A stretch of 64,000 nucleotides of DNA from Nitrospirota bacterium (lineage in GTDB: Bacteria > Nitrospirota > Leptospirillia > Leptospirillales > Leptospirillaceae): assembly GCA_023481175.1 (NCBI GenBank), contig JAMCWM010000015.1:1-64000 (forward strand). Direction: 5' to 3'. A program made the translations under genes and the position numbers. The notes under the pieces are model-generated. The model ran no database searches, had not been told where the DNA came from, and saw nothing but the letters and a program-made list of their open reading frames with translations. This document shows, piece by piece, positions 38,064-46,786 of this stretch (within the stretch, counting starts at the first letter, position 1; the number at the start of each line of letters is the position of its first letter).

Positions 38064-40153
38064 CGGGGGCTCCCCTTGGTGCCTCCCAGATGTTTTTCCA
38101 GGTAGGCGTAATTCCAGAGCACCTCCCGGACATAACGCCGTGTCTCCTGGTAGGGGATCGCCTCGGTAAAGAAATCCCAGTCGACCCCGGCCAGCGTCTT
38201 CCAGGACATGACGGCGTGAAGGCCGGCATTGTATCCGGCGATGGCGCGCTCGGGGTGGCCGGGAACCGCGTCAATGAGACGCTTCAGATAAAATCCTCCG
38301 ATCAGGCTGTTCAGGTCGGGATGGCGGACCATTCCGAGGTTTCGCCCGAGGCTTTTCCGAAGGGATCCATCGTTCTTCTCGGCGACGGCCAAGGCGGTTC
38401 TGGGCATGAGCTGCATGACTCCCAGGGCGCCGTCGACGGACAGGGACCGCTCCCGGAACCGGCTCTCCTGCCGCGCAATGGAGAGCGCCCAGAGCGTCGG
38501 AACCCCGGACTCCCGAAATCCCTTCAGGATCGCCGCCGACATCCATTCTCCGGTCGGAAGGCGCATCGCCGTTCCATGGGCCGGAAAGATCCGGTCGACA
38601 AGAAGGAGACGCTCCCGGGAAGAGACGGAAAGGTCCAGGCTTCCATAGCGCTCGAGCTGCTCCCGGTCCAGTCCCGGATCCCGGCTCAGGCGCTCGAGCA
38701 CCAGGGCCGGACCGAAGAGACCCATCTGAAAAAGCTCTTCCATCGCCTTTCGCAAGGCTTTGGGAGGGCGAGGGTCACGGGTCGGATGATGGGGCTTGAG
38801 ATGAAAGGGACCGCAATCCCCCCGGCAGGCGATGGCGCTCCAGAGAGGATAGGGGGAAGCGGATTCCTGGCGGATCACACGACGATAGAGAGAGCGGGCC
38901 TTCCCCGGATGGCCCGTCCTCTCCTCCAGGCGCGCCATGAAGTAAAGAAGGCGCTGCGAAAGGGGGGACGCTCCGTCCGAGTGCGCCCCCATCCAGTCCG
39001 AAAGTCGCCCCCAGGTCGCGAGGGCTTGCTCGTCCTCTCCGCGCATCGCCTGATCGAGCCCCCACAGCCAGACCGATTCCTGGACCTTGCCGCTCCTCCA
39101 TTGCGCCTCGGGAAATTGCCAGAGGCGAGGAAGGGAGGGAAGGGGGCGCACCAGATCCTGGCGCAGGGCGAGCACGACAAGGGAAGGGAGGAATCGGGCG
39201 CCGGGATAGGCTGCGAACAGTCCGTTCAGGCAGTCGGCTCCACGCGAAAAATCGCCGGAGAGAAGGATGCGGCACCGGAGCATCGCGAGATCCGAGCGGA
39301 GACGGACCGGGGAAGACGCCGAAAGCGCCTGGTCGATCAAAGCTCTGGCCTTCCGGGCATGTCCGAGGAGAGCCATCGCCCGGGCCTCCAGGTAAAGGGC
39401 CCTGTCCCGATAGGGGAAGGGCGGGGACGTCCGGAGATAGGCCTTCGTTTCGCGAAGCACCAGATCGTTGGCCCCCATGCGCTGAAGGTACACCCACCGC
39501 GGGAGGAGCAGGCTCCCATCCACCCGCCCCGGGCCGAGGGCTCCGATCGCGAGGGCGCTTTCCGGGCTCAGGGGATGGTCGGAGACCAGCTGGTCGAGAA
39601 GGAGCGTCTGCTCTTCCCCTGATACCTCCATGGCCTGACGGAAGAGATCCCGGGCCCGGCCGTCTCCCCTTTCCGGACGGGAGGACGGGGAAAACAGACC
39701 GTTTTCCCGGCTCGCGACGAGGAGGGAGAGCCGCTTCCTTTCCTGGGGCCCCACCCCCTCCGAGTGGGCAAGGTGCCAGAGCAGAAGGGGAGCGAGGTCG
39801 GGAAAGGCCGAAAGGGCCGGGGAGAGTCCCTTCCCGGTGAGCGGAACGTCCGGAGAGCGGAACCAGGCTTTCAGGAAGGTCGCCCGCCGATCGAGGGGCG
39901 AGGGAAGGTCTTCCGGACGCAGCTTTTCCCAGAGGGTCTTCCGTCGCCAGCCCCTCTCAGAGGATCCCCAGAGGGACGGAAACGGGGGCTCCCGCAGAAG
40001 AAGGAGCAGGGTGGTCCGATAACGGTCGAGGGCGCGGAGCGAGGATTGGGCGGGGGGCTCCGCCCCCCACGACAAGGCCGGAAGAAGCACCGCCAGAAGG
40101 ACGGGCAGGAGATACCGCCCTCTTCGGAAAGAAAGAATTTTACTGAATGACAT
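38060..40153 (-). CDS. soluble lytic murein transglycosylase (Slt70-type)
   Basis: Periplasmic enzyme of 697 residues that cleaves peptidoglycan glycan strands, leaving 1,6-anhydro-muropeptides. A signal peptide ends near 'LLAVLLPALSWGA'. A long helical superhelix (U/L domains, about 40-530) precedes the SLT domain. Catalytic Glu563 lies in 'RQESRFRERSLSVDGALGVMQLMP', and 'AIAGYNAGLHAV' and 'IPYQETRRYVREVL' complete the goose-lysozyme-like fold. I start at ATG 40153; a GTG at 40162 is also in frame. It overlaps the end of the TonB-like gene. Confidence 0.9.
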   Translation of the reverse strand: MSFSKILSFRRGRYLLPVLLAVLLPALSWGAEPPAQSSLRALDRYRTTLLLLLREPPFPSLWGSSERGWRRKTLWEKLRPEDLPSPLDRRATFLKAWFRSPDVPLTGKGLSPALSAFPDLAPLLLWHLAHSEGVGPQERKRLSLLVASRENGLFSPSSRPERGDGRARDLFRQAMEVSGEEQTLLLDQLVSDHPLSPESALAIGALGPGRVDGSLLLPRWVYLQRMGANDLVLRETKAYLRTSPPFPYRDRALYLEARAMALLGHARKARALIDQALSASSPVRLRSDLAMLRCRILLSGDFSRGADCLNGLFAAYPGARFLPSLVVLALRQDLVRPLPSLPRLWQFPEAQWRSGKVQESVWLWGLDQAMRGEDEQALATWGRLSDWMGAHSDGASPLSQRLLYFMARLEERTGHPGKARSLYRRVIRQESASPYPLWSAIACRGDCGPFHLKPHHPTRDPRPPKALRKAMEELFQMGLFGPALVLERLSRDPGLDREQLERYGSLDLSVSSRERLLLVDRIFPAHGTAMRLPTGEWMSAAILKGFRESGVPTLWALSIARQESRFRERSLSVDGALGVMQLMPRTALAVAEKNDGSLRKSLGRNLGMVRHPDLNSLIGGFYLKRLIDAVPGHPERAIAGYNAGLHAVMSWKTLAGVDWDFFTEAIPYQETRRYVREVLWNYAYLEKHLGGTKGSPR

Positions 40154-41204
40154 GAAATCCACCGTTATAATAGATGAAGGCCCAGGTCAACGTCAGACTC
40201 CTCTTGTGAAACGAGGCCGGAAGCGGAATGTAGGGGGCGGCGACCCGGACGATCCGAAGAGACTCCTCGTCGAGGGCCCGGCTCCCGGAGCTTTGGGTGA
40301 GGGCGATGTGGGCCAGCGTTCCGTCGGCATTGATGGTGAAGGTGACCAGGGCGCGTCCGGTGGTTCCGCGGGCCGCGGCGTCGGGAGGATATTCCCCGAT
40401 CGTCTCGAAGCGCTCCTGGATCCGCCGGATATAGCTCGAATAGGTCTCGTCCTCGAGGTTGGCCGCGATCCGGTCAAGCTCCGACCGCTGATCGCTGTAG
40501 GCCGGAGCGATATCCTTAGACAGGTCGAGATGACGCGTCAGGGGGTTCCCGAGAGACTCCTGGGCCAGGATCTTCTGGATCTGCTCCTTGGTCAGGGGCT
40601 GCCGGACGACAGGCTTGTGGGGGGGGGTCTTGGTTTCCTCGCGGGCCGCCTCCTTCATGTCCGGCTTCGGGGTTTCCCGGCCTTTTTCCGTCTTTGACTT
40701 GTTCGGCTTCTCGTGGCGAAGGGACTTGTGAACCTGACGGAATCCGGGAGTGTTGTCGGCCTTGGGCGCCTCTCTCGGCGCCTCGGTCCGCGCCAGGACA
40801 TCCGGAGGCAGGGGGGTTCGGGGAGCCGACTTCGGCACGGGACGGTTATGGACGGTCCGGTGCTCGACCCCCTTCGGCTTTCCGTTGATGGAGAAGCCCT
40901 TCGGAAGAAGGGGAGCCGAGGACTGCGGCCTGAGGGGAACCTTGGACGGATCGACCAGATCGATGAAGACCGGCTTCTTCTCCTGGGCCAGCTTCTTCTG
41001 GGCAAGGGGCGAAAGGGCCTTCGGCTTGGCCGCGATAAGGTTTTCGATGGACTGGTGGAAGGCCGGGTCCTTCAGAAAAAGGGTCAGGACTGCGGCATGG
41101 ACCAGGAAGGAAACGAGAATGAACCAGCGGAAAGCCCACTGATCCCCTTCCCGGCTTTCCCCGGACAATCCGTATCCTTCCTGATAGGATGGCGTGAGGG
41201 CCAT
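40140..41204 (-). CDS. TonB-family energy transducer
   Basis: Inner-membrane-anchored periplasmic protein of 354 residues. It has a single transmembrane helix at 27-44, a long Pro/Lys-rich linker (50-240), and a C-terminal TonB domain at about 255-354 ('ERFETIGEYPPDAAARGTTGRALVTFTINADGTL', 'SGSRALDEESLRIVRVAAPYIPLP'). Such proteins carry proton-motive energy to outer-membrane receptors, or span to TolA-like partners. No exbB, exbD or receptor is adjacent. It is divergent from ksgA and overlaps the transglycosylase start by 14 bases. Confidence 0.82.
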   Translation of the reverse strand: MALTPSYQEGYGLSGESREGDQWAFRWFILVSFLVHAAVLTLFLKDPAFHQSIENLIAAKPKALSPLAQKKLAQEKKPVFIDLVDPSKVPLRPQSSAPLLPKGFSINGKPKGVEHRTVHNRPVPKSAPRTPLPPDVLARTEAPREAPKADNTPGFRQVHKSLRHEKPNKSKTEKGRETPKPDMKEAAREETKTPPHKPVVRQPLTKEQIQKILAQESLGNPLTRHLDLSKDIAPAYSDQRSELDRIAANLEDETYSSYIRRIQERFETIGEYPPDAAARGTTGRALVTFTINADGTLAHIALTQSSGSRALDEESLRIVRVAAPYIPLPASFHKRSLTLTWAFIYYNGGFHVIQ

Positions 41205-41317
41205 AACGGGAACACTCCACGAAGCGGCTCACCGTCCGGCCTCTGGCGGAGGTTCCGGCACGTGGCGGAAATCTTTTAGCGTCTCTGTCAATAATCGGCG
41301 AGGATTTATTTTACCCT

Positions 41318-42172
41318 ATGGTCCTTCATAATGGAAATCAAGAGAGGCTTCCGCTTCCCGCCAAACATCTCGGACAGCATTTTCTGACGGACCCGGGAAT
41401 CGCGCGAAAGATCGTGGGAGCCCTGGACCCGGCCCTTCTGGAAGAGCTTCCCGTCCTCGAGATCGGCCCCGGGCGAATGATCCTGACCCGGATTCTGGCC
41501 GAGAGGGCCCGCCACCTGATCCTGGTCGAAAAGGACACCCGGCTTCTGCCGACGCTCCGGGACCAGCTCTCCTTTCTGGGCCCGCGCCTCGAGATCCGGC
41601 ACGCCGATGCCCTGGAGGACCCCTTCGATCTCCGGGAGGATCCCTATCTCCTGGTCTCGAACCTTCCCTACAACATTTCGGTTCCTCTTTTCATGAAGAT
41701 CATCTCCGCCCCTTCTCCTCCTCTCCAGGCGGTCCTGATGTTCCAGAAAGAGGTCGGAGAACGGATCGTCGCGGAGCCGGGAGGAAAAGCCTACGGATCC
41801 CTCTCCGTCGCCACGGCCCTTCTCTCGGAGGCGGACCCTCTCTTCAACATCCGTCCGGGGTCCTTTTTCCCTCCCCCGAAGGTCCATTCGATGGTCCTCA
41901 CCTTCCGGCCCCGCCCGTCGCGACTCGACCCCGCCGTTCCCGGGGCGATCCACCTGGCGCGATGCGCCTTCACCTACCGGAGAAAAACGCTCCGGAACGC
42001 CTTCGGAAATTCCCTGACGACTCCCCTTCGTGAAGCGGTCGAAACTGTTTTTTCCGGAAATCCTTCTCTGGCGGCCCTGAGGGCCGAGGCGATTCCCCCC
42101 GAAGGCTGGCTCGATCTCTCCCGGACCCTTCGTGCGCACAACCCCGGAATTTTTGATACGATAATCAAATGA
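41318..42172 (+). CDS. rsmA: 16S rRNA dimethyladenosine transferase KsgA/RsmA
   Basis: Universal methyltransferase that dimethylates A1518 and A1519 of 16S rRNA late in small-subunit assembly, 284 residues. Motifs: LGQHFL (18-23), the SAM-binding 'VLEIGPG' (46-52), and NLPY (115-118) of the adenine-methyltransferase active site. The C-terminal helical head has 'FTYRRKTLRNAFG'. Starts at ATG 41318; no strong Shine-Dalgarno sequence is seen. It is followed after 22 bases by RNase J. Confidence 0.95.
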   Translation: MVLHNGNQERLPLPAKHLGQHFLTDPGIARKIVGALDPALLEELPVLEIGPGRMILTRILAERARHLILVEKDTRLLPTLRDQLSFLGPRLEIRHADALEDPFDLREDPYLLVSNLPYNISVPLFMKIISAPSPPLQAVLMFQKEVGERIVAEPGGKAYGSLSVATALLSEADPLFNIRPGSFFPPPKVHSMVLTFRPRPSRLDPAVPGAIHLARCAFTYRRKTLRNAFGNSLTTPLREAVETVFSGNPSLAALRAEAIPPEGWLDLSRTLRAHNPGIFDTIIK

Positions 42173-42194
42173 ACATTTTTCACAGGAGGATCTT

Positions 42195-43886
42195 TTGACC
42201 GACCACACCGCCGCCCCGCCCCCTTCCCTCCCCTCTCTCCGCATCATTCCCCTCGGAGGAATCGGAGAGGTCGGCATGAACATGACCGTCTACGAGACCG
42301 AAGGCCGCATCATCGTCGTCGACTGCGGCGTCCTGTTTCCCGAAGACGACCTTCTCGGAATCGACCTGATCATTCCCGACTTCGCCTTCCTGACCGAGAA
42401 CCGGGAGAGGATCCTGGGCCTTTTTCTGACCCATGGCCATGAAGACCACATCGGCGCCGTCCCCTACTTTCTCCGGGAGTTCGACGTTCCCGTCCTTGGA
42501 ACCCCCCTGACGCTCGGCCTTCTCGAGTCGAAGCTCCGGCAGACCCGCAAGGCCGACGACATGCCGAAGCTGATTCCCCTGACCCCGCGCCAGGAATATA
42601 CGATGGGCCCCTTCAGCGTCGAGCCCATCCGGATCACGCACTCGATCGCCGACGGCGTGGCCTTCGCCATCCGGACCCCTGCCGGCACCGTGCTCCATAC
42701 CGGCGACTTCAAGATCGACCTCACGCCCATCGACGACCTCCACTTCGATCTCCACCGCTTCTGCGCCCTCGGGGAGGAAGGCATCCTCGCCCTTCTTTCC
42801 GATAGCACGAATTCCGAAAAGGAAGGCCTATCCCTTTCGGAGAAGCTCGTGGGGGAAAATCTCGACCGTTTCATCCAGAATGCTCCCGGCCGGGTCATCG
42901 TCTCGACGTTTTCCTCGAACATCCACCGGCTGCAGCAGGTGGCGGACGTCTCCCTGCGCCATGGACGGAACATCGTCTTCACGGGACGCTCCATGGAAAA
43001 CAACTACCGGGTGGCCACCGAACTGGGCCACCTCCACATCCCCTCCGACCGGGTCGTCAAGGTCGAGGCGGCCTCCTCCTATCCTCCGGAAAAGATCACC
43101 ATCCTGACCACCGGAAGCCAGGGAGAGGCCATGAGCGGCCTGTTCCGGATGGCGGTGAACGACCACAAGCATATCGCCATCGGTCCCGGAGACACCGTCC
43201 TCCTCTCCTCGCGGGTCATCCCCGGCAACGAACGGGCCATCGACCGCATCATCAATCTTCTTCTCCGGAAGGGCGCGACCGTCCATTATCGGGCCATCTC
43301 GGACATCCACGTCTCGGGCCACGCCAGCATGGAGGACCAGAAGCTCATGATCCGGATGCTCCGCCCGCGCCACTTCGTGCCCATCCACGGAGAGTTCCGG
43401 CATCTCTCCGCCCATGCCAGAACGGCCCGCAAGATGGGAGTCCCCGACGAACGCATCCATGTGATCGAAAACGGGGATGTGCTTGAACTCGACCCTCTTT
43501 CCGGCCGCCTTCTCGAGCGGGTCCGCACCGGACGGACCCTGATCGACGGCAAGAGCGTGGGCGACATCGGGGAGGGGGTCATCCGGGACCGGAAGCGCCT
43601 GGCCTCGGACGGGATGGTGATGGTCATCCTGGGGCTCTCCCGGCAGGACGGGCAGGTGCTGATCGGTCCCGAGGTCTTCTCCCGGGGCGTCTCCCCTTCC
43701 GAGCGGTCCCAGGAGATGGACGGATTGATCCGCTCCCAGGTTCTCGTGGCCCTCGACGGAGCCGAGCCCGAAATCCGCAGCGAGATGCCGGCCCTCAAAA
43801 CCCGGATCCACAATCACCTTCGCAGGTATTTCAAGAAACAGTTCGACAGGGATCCGATGATTCTTCCTGTCATACTCGAGACCTGA
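42195..43886 (+). CDS. rnj: ribonuclease J
   Basis: Metallo-beta-lactamase/beta-CASP RNase of 563 residues with 5'-to-3' exo- and endonuclease activity on mRNA and rRNA precursors. The zinc motif HGHEDH (80-85 with flanking His80, His82, Asp84, His85) is intact. The beta-CASP domain has 'IVSTFSSNIHRLQQV' and 'HVSGHASMEDQKLMI', and the C-terminal domain carries 'FVPIHGEFRHL'. It starts at TTG 42195 behind AGGAGGA. With rny at 34 kb the window holds both RNases of a Bacillus-type degradation pathway. Confidence 0.95.
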   Translation: MTDHTAAPPPSLPSLRIIPLGGIGEVGMNMTVYETEGRIIVVDCGVLFPEDDLLGIDLIIPDFAFLTENRERILGLFLTHGHEDHIGAVPYFLREFDVPVLGTPLTLGLLESKLRQTRKADDMPKLIPLTPRQEYTMGPFSVEPIRITHSIADGVAFAIRTPAGTVLHTGDFKIDLTPIDDLHFDLHRFCALGEEGILALLSDSTNSEKEGLSLSEKLVGENLDRFIQNAPGRVIVSTFSSNIHRLQQVADVSLRHGRNIVFTGRSMENNYRVATELGHLHIPSDRVVKVEAASSYPPEKITILTTGSQGEAMSGLFRMAVNDHKHIAIGPGDTVLLSSRVIPGNERAIDRIINLLLRKGATVHYRAISDIHVSGHASMEDQKLMIRMLRPRHFVPIHGEFRHLSAHARTARKMGVPDERIHVIENGDVLELDPLSGRLLERVRTGRTLIDGKSVGDIGEGVIRDRKRLASDGMVMVILGLSRQDGQVLIGPEVFSRGVSPSERSQEMDGLIRSQVLVALDGAEPEIRSEMPALKTRIHNHLRRYFKKQFDRDPMILPVILET

Positions 43887-43887
43887 C

Positions 43888-46071
43888 GTGAGCCTTCCGG
43901 ACTCTCCCTCCCGGGAGCCCCGTCCTTCAGCCACGATGGCGAGGCTGGCTCTTCCTCTTTTCGAAGGGGCGCTGGCCCTTTTCGTCGAAGGGGCCCTCGT
44001 CACGCTTCATCCCGACGATCCTTCTCTTTTCACGGGTTCGACCGAGCCCCGCGCGGCGAACCTGTTCGGGCTCGCCGGCGCTACGACGGCCGACCTTCTC
44101 TACTCCTTCATCGGCCTTCCGGCCCTCGTCCTGCCCCTCCTCCTGGTTCTGCACGCGGCCTCACGACTTCGGGGGCGGAAAGCCTCCTTCGCGACCCTTG
44201 CCGGAGCCTCTTTTCTGGTGGCCGGACTCTCTCCCCTTCTGGCCGCCCTCCGGAGCCGCCCCCTTCCGGCCCCCTACCCGCCGGGAGGGCTCTTCGGAAC
44301 GGTCCTTCTCCGGGACTTCCTCCCTCTCCTGAACAGGGCGGGAGTCCTCCTCCTCTTCGGGACTCTCACCCTGGGGGGCCTTCTGCTCCTCCTCTCGGAG
44401 CTTCCGGTCCGCCCCCTCCCGAAGATGGGGGATCTCCTGGATTCTTGCCGCCGCCTTCTCTCCCGGAAACGACCGGAGGAGATTCCTTCGCCGGAGCTCA
44501 CGGATTCGGCACCGGGACCCGGGCCTCTCCCCGCAGTCCCGCACGTGCCGGAGCCCCTCCCCGACCCCCCCGCCGTCATTCCGCGTCCGTCTCCGGTTCT
44601 GCCGCCCAAGAAATCACCGGTCCTTCTTGAAGTCCCCCCCGACTCCCGGACCCCGCCGACCTCTCTTCTCAATCCGCCGGGAGGGGAGACTCCGGATACG
44701 GACGCCTTCATCGCGGAGACCCAGAAGACGCTGGCCGAGTTCTTCCGCATCTACCAGGTGGCGGGCCGGATGGCCGGCTCCCAGACCGGTCCCGTCATCA
44801 CCCTCTTCGAATTCGCTCCCTCTCCGGGACTCAAGGTCAACCGGGTCACGGGGCTGGCGAGCGAGCTGGCCCTGACCCTCAAGGTTCCCCAGGTCCGGAT
44901 CCAGGTCCCGGTTCCGGACAAGTCCACCATCGGAATCGAGGTTCCGAACCCGCGCCGCGCCCCGGTCTCCTTCCGGGAGATCTACGAGAGCCTTTCCTTT
45001 CGGGCCATTCCTTCCCCCCTGGCCCTGGCGATCGGAAAAACCGTGGCCGGAGAGCCCTATGCCTCCGACCTCGCCCGGATGCCCCACCTGCTGGTCGCCG
45101 GAGCGACGGGAACCGGGAAGTCGGTCTGCCTGAACGGGATCATCGCGAGCCTTCTCATGAAAAACGGCCCCGAGGACGTCCGTCTTCTCATGATCGATCC
45201 CAAGCGCCTCGAGATGGCCCCCTACGAGGGGATTCCCCATCTTCTGGGCCCCGTCGTGACCGAACCGGGCCTCGCGGTGGTCCGCCTCCGGGCCCTCGTG
45301 GGGGAGATGCTCCGGAGATACGACCTCATGAAGGACGAGGGGGTCAAGAACATCACGGAATTCCGGAAGGCGGTCCCTCCCGAAAAGGCCTTCCCCTATA
45401 TCGTGGTGGTCATCGACGAACTGGCCGACCTGATGCTGTCCCAAAAAAAGGAGGTCGAACCTCCGATCATCCGCCTGGCCCAGATGGCCCGGGCCGCCGG
45501 CATCCATCTCGTCCTGGCCACCCAGCGCCCCTCCGCCCAGGTGGTGACCGGCCTCATCAAGACCAACATCCCCACGAAGATCGCCTTCCAGGTTTCGAGC
45601 CAGATCGACTCCCGGGTCATCCTCGACACGGGGGGCGCCGAGTTCCTACTGGGAGCGGGAGACATGCTGATCAAGCCCCCCGGCTCGGATGTCGTCAGGA
45701 GGCTTCACGGATCCTACATTTCCGAAGACGAGGTCCACCGGATCGTCGAGTTCTGGCGCCGGATGCCCCCGCCCGCCCCGCTTCCGGAGGAGGCGCAGAT
45801 CCTGTCGGGAAGCTCCGGGAAGGAATCCGAGTCCGATCCATTGGGCTCCGGGGAGAACGACCCCGAGGAGGAGGGCCTCTACCAGGAGGCCCTGTCGGTG
45901 GTGGTGCGGCAGAAAAAAGCCTCGACCTCATTGATCCAGCGACATCTTCGCATCGGATACAACCGGGCGGCGCGCCTGATCGACCGGATGGAATCGGAGG
46001 GGGTCATCGGCCCTTCCGACGGCACGAGCCGGCCACGCCCCCTACTGAAAGGATTCGAGCACCATGACTGA
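43888..46071 (+). CDS. ftsK: DNA translocase FtsK/SpoIIIE family
   Basis: Septum-anchored DNA pump that clears chromosome ends before division and activates XerCD at dif, 727 residues. Several N-terminal membrane helices (about 15-170) are followed by a Pro-rich linker (180-270) and then the motor. Walker A 'GATGTGKSVCLNG' is near residue 405 and Walker B is in 'YIVVVIDELADLML'. The C-terminal gamma winged helix that reads KOPS is 'KASTSLIQRHLRIGYNRAARLIDRMESEGVI'. GTG 43888 starts two bases after the rnj stop. The linker is short for the family. Confidence 0.95.
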   Translation: MSLPDSPSREPRPSATMARLALPLFEGALALFVEGALVTLHPDDPSLFTGSTEPRAANLFGLAGATTADLLYSFIGLPALVLPLLLVLHAASRLRGRKASFATLAGASFLVAGLSPLLAALRSRPLPAPYPPGGLFGTVLLRDFLPLLNRAGVLLLFGTLTLGGLLLLLSELPVRPLPKMGDLLDSCRRLLSRKRPEEIPSPELTDSAPGPGPLPAVPHVPEPLPDPPAVIPRPSPVLPPKKSPVLLEVPPDSRTPPTSLLNPPGGETPDTDAFIAETQKTLAEFFRIYQVAGRMAGSQTGPVITLFEFAPSPGLKVNRVTGLASELALTLKVPQVRIQVPVPDKSTIGIEVPNPRRAPVSFREIYESLSFRAIPSPLALAIGKTVAGEPYASDLARMPHLLVAGATGTGKSVCLNGIIASLLMKNGPEDVRLLMIDPKRLEMAPYEGIPHLLGPVVTEPGLAVVRLRALVGEMLRRYDLMKDEGVKNITEFRKAVPPEKAFPYIVVVIDELADLMLSQKKEVEPPIIRLAQMARAAGIHLVLATQRPSAQVVTGLIKTNIPTKIAFQVSSQIDSRVILDTGGAEFLLGAGDMLIKPPGSDVVRRLHGSYISEDEVHRIVEFWRRMPPPAPLPEEAQILSGSSGKESESDPLGSGENDPEEEGLYQEALSVVVRQKKASTSLIQRHLRIGYNRAARLIDRMESEGVIGPSDGTSRPRPLLKGFEHHD

Positions 46072-46786
46072 TTCGGGATTTTTCCCTGGGACCCTCCGAA
46101 GGGTTGGAGGCCGTTTCTTTCTTCTTCTCTCCGCCCTTCTTCTGTTCGTCCTTCTTCCCGCGCCCGACCGGGCCCGGGGAGCCTCGGAGAAGCCAGGAGA
46201 GGGGGAACTCGGCCTTCTGATCAAGAACGTCAAGGCCGGAGCCGGCTTTACAAGCGACTTCGTCCAGACGCTCGGGGCGCCCGGAACCTCCGGCAACCGC
46301 TCGGAAGGCGTCCTCGTCTACCGCTCTCCGGGGCTGATGATCCTCCACTATTCGGACCCTCCCGGCCAATGGCTCAAGCTCGACGGAAACCGGATGGCGC
46401 TCTATGTTCCCCAGAACCGGCAGGTGCTTCTCAAGACGATCCGGAAGCACCGGATCCCCGAGACCCCCGCCATTCTCCTGGCCTCCATCCCCGAGATATC
46501 GAAATGGTTCTTCGTCCGTCCGGAAGGCACCGGATCCGAGAAGGAGGGGGACAGGATTTCCATTGTCCTCATCCCCCGCCACCCCGATCCGCACCTCGCC
46601 CAGGCCCGGCTGACGCTCCTTAAGGGCAAAGGGGTCCTGACCGACCTTCTCTTCATGGAGCAGAACGGAACCCACCTCGGCATCCGGCTCCGGAAGTTCA
46701 GGGTGCTCTCCCACGTTCCCGCGCAAGACCTGACCGTGACCGTTCCCAAGGGGACGACCGCGGCCGAAGTTCCGGGGGCCTTCTGA
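46064..46786 (+). CDS. lolA: outer-membrane lipoprotein carrier LolA-like
   Basis: Periplasmic chaperone of 240 residues that carries lipoproteins from LolCDE to the outer membrane. A signal peptide with 'FFLLLSALLLFVLLPAPDRARG' is followed by the half-barrel. 'GFTSDFVQTLGAPGTSGNRSEGVLVYRSPGLMILHYSDPPGQWLKLDGNRMALYVPQNRQV' (split by strands) has the typical LolA flow from 'Q' and 'G.l.y..Pg..rw.Y..P' to 'l..dg......P...qv'. The ftsK-lolA pairing is common in bacteria and supports the call. It overlaps ftsK by eight bases and uvrA by one. Confidence 0.82.
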   Translation: MTDSGFFPGTLRRVGGRFFLLLSALLLFVLLPAPDRARGASEKPGEGELGLLIKNVKAGAGFTSDFVQTLGAPGTSGNRSEGVLVYRSPGLMILHYSDPPGQWLKLDGNRMALYVPQNRQVLLKTIRKHRIPETPAILLASIPEISKWFFVRPEGTGSEKEGDRISIVLIPRHPDPHLAQARLTLLKGKGVLTDLLFMEQNGTHLGIRLRKFRVLSHVPAQDLTVTVPKGTTAAEVPGAF

